A DNA stretch of 64,000 bases, from assembly GCA_964020085.1 (NCBI GenBank), contig OZ026600.1, positions 21,799,798 to 21,863,797 of the forward strand, in the 5' to 3' direction. Of this stretch, positions 58,701 to 64,000 are shown piece after piece (position 1 is the first letter of the stretch; each line of letters starts with the position of its first letter). Both the position numbers and the translations under genes were made by a program. Below the pieces are notes generated by a model, which saw nothing but the letters and a program-made list of their open reading frames with translations, was not told the origin of the DNA and ran no database searches. The DNA is from Micromussa lordhowensis (Eukaryota > Cnidaria > Anthozoa > Scleractinia > Lobophylliidae).

Positions 58701-59950
58701 TACGGGGTTTCTCGAATCGCACATGCTGGTCGTTTCTGCTGTGTGAGGTGCTGCTTGTTTCGAGCAGCAAAACGTTCAGTTGTTCCGCTTTTTCCCCTTC
58801 CCTTCCCTCCCTCATTGGTGGATTTGGTAATTATAGGGTTGGTAAGTATCTCCACTGACTTGGTCAGTGTGACGGTGCCTGGTGGGTGGTGGCCGCTCGC
58901 AGAGTTGCCGTGGAGGCCTGTGTGCTCTGCTCATGGCCTGTGGCTCAAGGCTCGTTGCTCGCCCCGGAGTCGCCGCCCACTTTGGCAGGCACCATCTCCA
59001 AGCTCATCTATTGGCGATGAGTTTAAAGGGTAATGGTAATTTAAGTTACAGTAATTGTTGTTTTTGGAGAACTTTGTTTTGTTACTTTTTTGTGTTACAT
59101 TTCAACATTTTTCAGGGTTCTAAAGCAAGTGTTTGAGATGCATATCGAAAGAAGAAAGGATCATTTAGATGAAGTAAGGATGCACCCATATTACGCCTGT
59201 TAATTATACCTTAGTAAATAGACGAGTGGGAGGCACAGTGGCCTCGTGGTTAGTGTGCTTGACTCCTGAGCAAGTGGCCCGGGTTTCGAGCCCTGGCCGG
59301 TGACATTGTGTTCTGCTCTTGGGCAAGACACTTTACTCTCACGGTGCCCAGGTGTATAAATGGGTCCTGGCGTCACCACAGAAATAATCTCAACAAAATA
59401 GAATTATCTAGAAGCCAGTAATTTCTGCAGCTAACAGAAAGTACACTTATGTCCAGGATTGAACGCACTAACGAATTTTACAAATTTTACGATTTTTTGT
59501 CAGTTGCACATTTAACAAAATTGGTGATTTTTCGTTAAATTCTACAACTAATTTTACGATTTTTCGTAAGTGCGTTCAATCCTGGACATTATTAGTCTAA
59601 AAAATATATAAATTTTGTATATTTGGCATTTACAATAGTTAAAATATTGTTAGTTTGATGGACACAACTGGCTTAAAAAACCTACGCCACTATTTCATCC
59701 AATCAGAAGTAAAACTAGAACCGATCATGACTCAATCATACACATTTTCCTGTGCTTTGTGTCAGCTACTGTACGTGTATTAACTTCAAGTTTTGACTGA
59801 TTCATTGCACTGTGATTGGCTACGTGGCTATTTGGTTTTGGTTTTACGATTTTGATTTTATAACACTACCTCATCTTTCCTCCATTTCAGATTCGTTTGT
59901 GTGAGATGATAGAACAGTTAAAGGAAGATTTGGGAATCACTGACAGCTAG
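49723..59950 (+). CDS. SPATA7: SPATA7 orthologue (ciliary transition-zone protein), eight exons
   Basis: Exons: 49723-49786, 51089-51178, 53573-53620, 54322-54386, 55839-56470, 57937-58014, 59116-59173 and 59891-59950. They total 1,095 nt (364 residues), all phases matching. The N-terminal half matches vertebrate SPATA7: LQRGHFTLKSS, then QDFIANHMKSHYRRIASAKAAVDTS and DQKKRAALESR. Exon 5 encodes a Ser/Pro/Thr-rich disordered middle. Exons 6-8 encode the conserved end (YLKFISDVTTDILARGIFSNR, VLKQVFEMHIERRKDHLDE, LCEMIEQLKEDLGITDS). In vertebrates SPATA7 acts at the connecting cilium with RPGRIP1, and its loss causes retinal degeneration. Human SPATA7 is about 600 residues; this one stops soon after the conserved helical region and lacks the long acidic tail. 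Introns are rich in transposon fragments. The gene converges on MINPP1. Confidence 0.87.
49881..50022. repeat. 142-bp inverted-repeat element in SPATA7 intron 1
   Basis: CCATGGTTAGATCACTCCAA at the left and TTGGAGCGATCTAACCATGG at the right form the ends; a third related GGAGCGATCTAAC copy lies at 49,960. It begins about 95 bases after the first donor site. Non-coding. Confidence 0.55.
52369..52470. repeat. palindromic repeat in SPATA7 intron 2
   Basis: ATATGTTATTTGCC..GGTGGTCC..TGAAAAACTG pairs with CAGTTTTTCA..GGACCGACC..AAATAACATAT around a short centre. It resembles the dispersed palindromic repeats at 19.2 and 39.5 kb in style but not in exact sequence. Confidence 0.45.
53671..53956. 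mobile_element. 286-bp TIR element with iterated AAACATGTTTGATC motifs
   Basis: The ends TAAGCTCTGT..AAATGGAAAATGTTTG and CAAACATTTCC..ACAGAACTTTA pair as inverted repeats. Internally, ATCAAACATG / CATGTTTGAT and GGTCACCAAACA recur at least eight times in both orientations. It starts 50 bases beyond exon 3 of SPATA7. Such iterated short motifs could be transposase-binding sites; the family is not identified. Confidence 0.55.
54476..54840. repeat. C/G-rich repeat related to the 5.2-kb copy
   Basis: It carries AAATCACAGATTTTGGTCT, shared with 5.2 kb in the opposite orientation, then TCTTTTAGGG repeats and CCCCTGTAGGGGGTTCCAGG toward the right end. The boundaries are approximate. Confidence 0.35.
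54862..55090. repeat. fold-back array of CGAAGACCCC / GGGGTCTTCG units
   Basis: The left half has AACGAAGACC, AATGAAGACCCC, AGCGAAGACC and AATGAAGACC. The right half has the complements GTCTTCAT, GGGGTCTTCG, GTGGTCTTTG and GGTCTTTG, interleaved with AAAACACAAAA / TTTTGTGTTTT. The halves meet near 54,958. Non-coding, in SPATA7 intron 4. Confidence 0.55.
56877..57072 (-). repeat. about 195-bp interspersed repeat, copy 1
   Basis: Its reverse complement aligns with 59,686-59,871 over the whole length: CGCCACTATTTCATC at one end, GCGTCAGCTA near the middle and GGTTTTGGTTTTAC at the other. The two copies are clearly diverged. Non-coding, in SPATA7 intron 5. Confidence 0.55.
57546..57705. repeat. 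160-bp hairpin element in SPATA7 intron 5
   Basis: CAATAGACTTATTTC..AAAATTCAGCT..AGGACACAAACAAA pairs with TTTGTTTGTGTCCT..AGCTGAATTTTA..CCTATTG around a 30-base centre. It lies about 230 bases upstream of exon 6. Non-coding. Confidence 0.55.
58149..58590. mobile_element. 442-bp element with G/C-homopolymer terminal inverted repeats
   Basis: The left end is CATGCCC followed by a long G run and GTGGGTACT; the right end is AGAGTACC, a C run, then CCCGGGATACATG. Inside, CCCTTTTATATACC and GTACCCCTTT recur, and GGCTCCGCC near 58,200 pairs with GGCGGAGCC near 58,535. The layout resembles the less complete repeats at 5.2 and 54.5 kb. It starts 135 bases after exon 6 of SPATA7. Confidence 0.6.
59222..59404 (+). 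mobile_element. tRNA-derived SINE
   Basis: The head GTGGCCTCGTGGTTAGTGTG holds an A-box-like sequence, and GGGTTTCGAGCCCTGG about 40 bases later fits a B box (GGTTCGANTCC-like). Together they form an RNA polymerase III promoter as in tRNA genes, but with no complete cloverleaf. The body continues with GGGCAAGACACTTTACTC and CCCAGGTGTATAAATGGG, then an A-rich end. It lies in SPATA7 intron 7, about 50 bases after exon 7. The named SINE family cannot be fixed by eye. Confidence 0.7.
59449..59589. repeat. 141-bp MITE in SPATA7 intron 7
   Basis: ATGTCCAGGATTGAACGCAC at the left and GTGCGTTCAATCCTGGACAT at the right are perfect inverted ends. The AT-rich interior has several ATTTTACGATTTTT motifs. 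Non-coding. Confidence 0.65.
59686..59871 (+). repeat. about 190-bp interspersed repeat, copy 2
   Basis: Aligns with the reverse complement of 56,877-57,072, with shared blocks CGCCACTATTTCATC, CAGCTA..ACGTGTA and GGTTTTGGTTTTAC. It ends about 20 bases before the last SPATA7 exon, so it may overlap the branch-point region of that intron. Confidence 0.5.
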
Positions 59951-60115
59951 TATTGGCTCCCAGTAATTTAGAAGGAAAATAATCACAGTGATAAGTGCAC
60001 AGTTTTAAAATTCAATTTATTTTTGCAATAATTAAACGTTTTTGAAAAATGTATGTAAAAACACCAAGGCATGTAACAGTATGTACAGAATATTGCCCAA
60101 TATTGAGGTGTTCAC

Positions 60116-60134
60116 AATAAATAAATTCAATAAA
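60116..60134 (+). promoter_or_regulatory. candidate SPATA7 polyadenylation signals
   Basis: AATAAA at 60,116-60,121 and again at 60,129-60,134, about 170 bases after the TAG that ends at 59,950. Two canonical hexamers in 19 bases on the gene strand make this a likely 3' end. No further gene is seen between here and the MINPP1 stop at 60,936. Confidence 0.5.
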
Positions 60135-60935
60135 AAATTATCGTTCACCATAATAATTGCTAGGTAAATAAGATATGTCTTTGTCTTGTAAAAAGTTAAA
60201 ATAGGTTATTTGGTTCTGCCACAAAAAAACATCCTTACAATAAAAGTTTAAACTGGTTTTTGAACAACTGCAAAAGGCTACCTTTAGAACCTTTGAACTA
60301 GACAAGACTGACAGATTGCAACAATGACAGAAGTTCATATAACTTGAGTTGTAGTGGGTTCTGAAACTAAATTTAAAGACAATGCTTCCTATTGGTAGGT
60401 TGCATGTGTTCTGTGTGTCATAGTCCCTTTAGGTAAGCAAGTTTTTTTGTGAGAATCTTTAACCATTTTGCAATATTAAATCTTGTATTTCTTGAGACTA
60501 AACCAAATAAACAACACTGAGATAAAAAACCTGAAAATAAGTAAAACTCTGCGCTTTGGCTGGGCCATCCTGTGGTGTGCAGAATGTGTTCGTGTTAAAA
60601 ACAGGAATCAGAATAAATAACAAGATTCACATCTGTTCCAGTCAAAGAGGTCTGGGAGTCCTAAGGTCTCATAAGTGTTGTGGATTCTGTAATGCGAAGG
60701 TAGTAGAATTGCTGTTAGTCTTGCATTGGATACTAGTCCATCACAGGTTATCCTTGCAAACTACAACAGCAATTTGTTAGGGTTCTCTCTTTTTCTACTC
60801 CTGGTAGGAATGCGGGCATTCCCTGGTCCAGGGCTCAGACCCAGACCATTTAATCTGATCACCAACATGTATGTAAACGAAGAGTGTTGTCTTCTTCGCA
60901 TCCCAGTCCTTTTAAGGTTTTCTCATTACTTTGAG

Positions 60936-62342
60936 CTACAATTCCGCATGTGATGTTCCAGGGCTATCATTTTCCAAACTGCATAAAGATGATAGATTAC
61001 ATGAGATGTTTGGGTTACTGTCAAAACACTGCAAAAATGTTTCTAAGGGACATTTTGTTTGTTCATCACAACAAGGCAAGCCAATTAACTCCTCATTGAC
61101 AAATACTTGAACTATAAATGGCCAAGGGTTGAGGCCTTCTGATTCCGTAGATGAACTGGCATCTCTTCCACTACATTTATACATTACAAATGCAATGTTG
61201 GCCCCAAATGGCACAATGTAACTAGTTCGGTATTTGCGCTGAAGTTGTTTGAGGAAGTTATCTGCTCTCAGATCTTCATGGTCTTTGAATAACCCAAGCA
61301 GTGCATAAAGTGGTTGCAACGTCTCTGCATGAGCGAACATAAAAGTACCATACTTTTTCTCCTCTGAAGTAGGGTCTGTTGCATTTTTCAGAGAGCTGAT
61401 TATGTTGTCTAACAGAGGACAACCAATCTTATAGCTAATAGGATATCCATATCCTTTTTTCCAATAGTGCTTTATGTCGAACAAGTATTCTAGAACTAAG
61501 AAATCCTCATCATCAAAAAGTTGACACCAAGTATTTTCCCTGTCATAGATAGTGACCTCAAAGATGCAAGCCACGTACATGCCAACTAAGCTCTCTTCTG
61601 AAATGACACCTGAAGGAATGCCCATTTTGCTCAATACTTTTTGAAGAACAGTTTTCATTTCTTCACCATGCTTAAAGGTCTTGAATTCAAAAAATGCAGT
61701 TTTGTTTTCTGCTACTTCAGTTAAGTACTTTGGACACAGATCAAAAAAGCGGAGCAGGGGATCGTTGTTGACATCTCTGGACTGGACTGCCACAGGTTGG
61801 AATAGGCCTGGGCCCAAGCTTCCTCGTCCTTCAAACAGACCATAAGCAAAAGCCATGGCACTTTGTGTAGTCCGAGAAGTTCCCGTGCTGATAAAATCAA
61901 AGTCTTGCGGATGATAAGGGCGTGATAATAAACTGGGAAAACGTTTAATCATTTCCTTGGCGATGTAGTACATTTCTTGTTCCCCAGAGGGGGCGAGTAG
62001 TTTGTCATGAGAATGCGAGAAAGGGTTTTTCCAAGGAAGGCGTAAGTCCCCGACGTGCTTTTGTTCATACGCACTGGAATTGAAGGCCTCATTTACCACC
62101 TTGAGCATTTTGTCAATTTTCTTAACGTCGTTTTTGCTGGGAAAGCGTGTTCCATGTCTTAGCACCATGCTGATGTGAAGTGGTTCGCAATTTTTCGGTC
62201 CTTCGAAAGCAACCTCTCTCTTCTGATAAGGCGTCTTCGATCCAAGCTTAAGACGCGTTTTCTCGAACAGTGAGGGTTGTAATTGATGACTATCTCGCAG
62301 AACACATCCTATAAGTACGAAGCAAAGAAGTAAAACAACCAT
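60936..62342 (-). CDS. MINPP1: multiple inositol polyphosphate phosphatase (MINPP1 type), 468 residues, single exon
   Basis: A histidine acid phosphatase that removes phosphates from inositol hexakisphosphate and lower inositol phosphates inside the secretory pathway. The first residues (MVVLLLCFVLIGCVL) form a signal peptide. The catalytic RHGTRFP lies at residues 62-68 and the second active-site motif, HAE, at 338-340, as in vertebrate MINPP1 (HAET). The length, 468, is close to the 480-odd residues of animal members. The C-terminus is HAEL, in the place where human MINPP1 has the ER-retention signal SDEL, so ER retention is plausible. The ORF is uninterrupted with no introns, unlike the other host genes here. 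It converges with SPATA7, about 1 kb between stops. No clear AATAAA follows the stop; ATTAAA near 60,849 is a weak candidate. Confidence 0.9.
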   Translation of the reverse strand: MVVLLLCFVLIGCVLRDSHQLQPSLFEKTRLKLGSKTPYQKREVAFEGPKNCEPLHISMVLRHGTRFPSKNDVKKIDKMLKVVNEAFNSSAYEQKHVGDLRLPWKNPFSHSHDKLLAPSGEQEMYYIAKEMIKRFPSLLSRPYHPQDFDFISTGTSRTTQSAMAFAYGLFEGRGSLGPGLFQPVAVQSRDVNNDPLLRFFDLCPKYLTEVAENKTAFFEFKTFKHGEEMKTVLQKVLSKMGIPSGVISEESLVGMYVACIFEVTIYDRENTWCQLFDDEDFLVLEYLFDIKHYWKKGYGYPISYKIGCPLLDNIISSLKNATDPTSEEKKYGTFMFAHAETLQPLYALLGLFKDHEDLRADNFLKQLQRKYRTSYIVPFGANIAFVMYKCSGRDASSSTESEGLNPWPFIVQVFVNEELIGLPCCDEQTKCPLETFLQCFDSNPNISCNLSSLCSLENDSPGTSHAEL

Positions 62343-62544
62343 TTTGAAATCTATTGCCCTTATACAAAAGAACCTGGCAGGCGTTCAACAACGAAGGAGA
62401 AGAAATGGCACTAGCTACCCATGATTCCCTGTAATCTTTGCTGGTTCTCAGACCTCTAGACCGTGAATTTCCAGCATGGCGGACGTTTGGGTTGGAAGTG
62501 AAATTGGATTTTTAAAGGGTAAGAGAGTTGTGACTGCGAATTAC

Positions 62545-63042
62545 GGTCACTTCGTTCCATAGTCAATTTGTTCCAAGTCATTTCGTTCCATCTAACGGTC
62601 ACTTCGTTCCAAAAAATAGTCACTTCGTTCCGCAAGTAGTCACTTCGTTCCACGAAATAGTCACTTCGTTCCACAGTATATTCACTAAGTTTTACTTTAA
62701 AGCATCTCAACTCTGTTCACGCGTTTGGTGCTAGCGATAAGATATGCTCACAAATCGCAAGTGTACGATGTGCTCATATGATGGGGGGTTGGGGCGAATG
62801 CTAAAACGGGTATTTGAATTGCGCAACAAGGCCAGTTGTATTCGCTGTTATGTTACTATTTGTTGATGGGTATTTGAATCCCACAACAAGGCGAGTTGTA
62901 TTCGCTGTTATGTTCTAACTTCTATTTGCTTATGGAACGAAGTGACTGTTTCGTGGAACGAAGTGACTATTTTTTGGAACGAAGTGACCGTAAGATGGAA
63001 CGAAATGACTTGGAACGAATTGACTATGGAACAAAGTGACCG
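62545..63042. mobile_element. fold-back element built of GTCACTTCGTTCC units
   Basis: The left arm (62,545-62,665) holds about seven units of GTCACTTCGTTCCA with variable 5-7 base spacers. The right arm (62,935-63,042) holds six in inverse orientation (TGGAACGAAGTGAC), in matching order, so the arms pair over about 107 bases. The middle has two direct repeats of about 59 bases that start GGGTATTTGAAT (62,809 and 62,868). No transposase. The structure is that of a fold-back transposon with tandem-repeat arms. Confidence 0.7.
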
Positions 63043-63219
63043 GATACCTCTCCTACCGTGACTGCTATCGCACCATTATGTCCACTCAAAGAAAAGAGAC
63101 AAGCCGATTTTCTTGCACTTTTTCTGAATGAATTTTAACAGGAACTTTGTTTAATTTATCTTACGATTCCTTACGAGTCACAGCATTTCTACTACTTGAG
63201 CAGTAGAAGTGCTGAAGTG

Positions 63220-63288
63220 GTCATCTCGCCACCAGGGAGTTTCGCCACCAACCAACTCGCCACCAAGCGAAGTCACCTCGCCACCAAA
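63220..63288 (+). repeat. TCGCCACCA short tandem motifs
   Basis: TCGCCACCA occurs four times in about 65 bases with irregular 7-14 base spacers, directly before the 37-bp satellite. The style parallels the GTCACTTCGTTCC arms 200 bases away. It may be an edge or half of another fold-back element. Confidence 0.5.
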
Positions 63289-63290
63289 CA

Positions 63291-63790
63291 CTAGAGTAAA
63301 GTAGCCGAGGTGAATTAGCTGTTCGAACGAGAGTAAAGTAGCCGAGGTGAATTAGCTGTTCTAACGAGAGTAAAGTACTCGAGGTGAATTAGCTGTTCGA
63401 GCGAGAGTAAAATAGTCGAGGTGAATTAGCTGTTCGAACGAGAGTAAAATAGTCGAGGTGAATTAGCTGTTCGAACGAGAGTAAAGTAGTCGAGGTGAAT
63501 TAGCTGTTCGAACGAGAGTAAAGTAGCGAGGTGAATTAGCTGTTCGAGCGAGAGTAAAATAGTCGAGGTGAATTAGCTGTTCGAACGAGAGTAAAATAGT
63601 CGAGGTGAATTAGCTGTTCGAACGAGAGTAAAATAGTCGAGGTGAATTAGCTGTTCGAACGAGAGTAAAGTAGCGAGGTGAATTAGCTGTTCGAACGAGA
63701 GTAAAATAGTCGAGGTGAATTAGCTGTTCGAACGAGAGTAAAGTAGTCCAGGTGAATTAGCTGTTCGAACGAGAGTATAGGGAAGGTATT
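63291..63790 (+). repeat. 37-bp tandem satellite, about 13 copies
   Basis: The unit starts GAGAGTAAAGTAGTCGAGG and ends TGAATTAGCTGTTCGAAC. About 13 units follow head to tail. Variants are AAAGTAG / AAAATAG, GTCGAGG / GCCGAGG and two 36-bp units lacking one base (TAGCGAGG). The variants alternate as if groups of three to four units had been amplified together. The array stops at AGAGTATAGGGAAGG. Confidence 0.9.
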
Positions 63791-63917
63791 TGTTTACAAA
63801 CATTGTTTTTGTTATTTAAATGTGCAAAGCGTTAAACAAAAGAGCTCTTTGTTTCAACAGCCAATAGATCTCTGGTTGGCATATTAATAACAATAGGTGA
63901 CGTCACTGATATCTTTG

Positions 63918-64000
63918 CTATAGTAGTCGAGGTGAGTTGGCTGTTTGAGCAAGAGTAAAGTAGTCGAGGTGAATTAGCTGTTTGAACGAGAGTTGTGTTG
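63918..64000 (+). repeat. second block of the 37-bp satellite, cut by the window end
   Basis: After about 130 bases of unrelated AT-rich sequence, two more diverged units appear (TAGTCGAGGTGAGTTGGCTG and TAGTCGAGGTGAATTAGCTG). The array may continue beyond 64,000, but the last bases (GAGAGTTGTGTTG) already depart from the unit. Confidence 0.75.

Noticed and set aside
59222..59300. tRNA gene
   Set aside because: A- and B-box-like sequences are present but no acceptor stem or full cloverleaf forms, and the sequence continues into a SINE body.
62456..62710. 84-residue minus-strand ORF with repeating ERSDY / WNEVT words
   Set aside because: It is the translation of the GTCACTTCGTTCC tandem repeats in the fold-back arm; the repetition comes from the DNA, and no start context or splice sites support it.

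Overview
The window reads as nuclear DNA of an animal, most likely an anthozoan cnidarian such as a stony coral. The basis is AT-rich DNA, genes broken into short exons with GT..AG introns, animal-specific protein families (MBT/SAM polycomb-type reader, SPATA7, MINPP1), and a dense load of short inverted-repeat elements, a Penelope-like fragment, a tRNA-derived SINE and an L1/Tx1-type LINE. The species call is inference; nothing in the window names it.

Layout. (1) 1-2.9 kb: no host gene; three inverted-repeat structures, including a palindromic pair of Penelope-like 3' ends that encode a GIY-YIG endonuclease domain. (2) 2,957-15,166, minus strand: a ten-exon gene for an 870-residue nuclear protein with two matrin-type zinc fingers, an Arg/Asp/Asn- and Gln/Ala-rich N-terminus and acidic and RG-rich tails. 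(3) 17,430-32,039, minus strand: a 19-exon L3MBTL-type gene (958 residues: FCS finger, three MBT repeats, two CCHHC fingers, C-terminal SAM), including an inferred 18-nt microexon. (4) 37,229-40,529, plus strand: a four-exon gene for a 169-residue basic protein I do not recognise. (5) 43,298-48,784, minus strand: a complete LINE with two intact ORFs and a perfect 14-bp target-site duplication. (6) 49,723-59,950, plus strand: an eight-exon SPATA7 orthologue with repeat-filled introns. (7) 60,936-62,342, minus strand: a single-exon MINPP1-type phosphatase, convergent with SPATA7. (8) 62.5-64 kb: a fold-back element built from GTCACTTCGTTCC repeats, then a 37-bp tandem satellite reaching the end of the window.

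Exon models were built by hand from splice consensus, reading phase and family similarity. In every multi-exon gene the exon lengths sum to a multiple of three and all joins keep frame, which is the main support for them. 5' UTR exons, transcription starts and alternative splicing cannot be seen. The host genes do not look like a shared pathway: two nuclear proteins (one a chromatin reader), a ciliary protein, a secretory-pathway inositol phosphate phosphatase and one unknown. The distinctive content is the repeat fraction: fold-back and TIR elements sit in most introns, often within 100 bp of a splice site.
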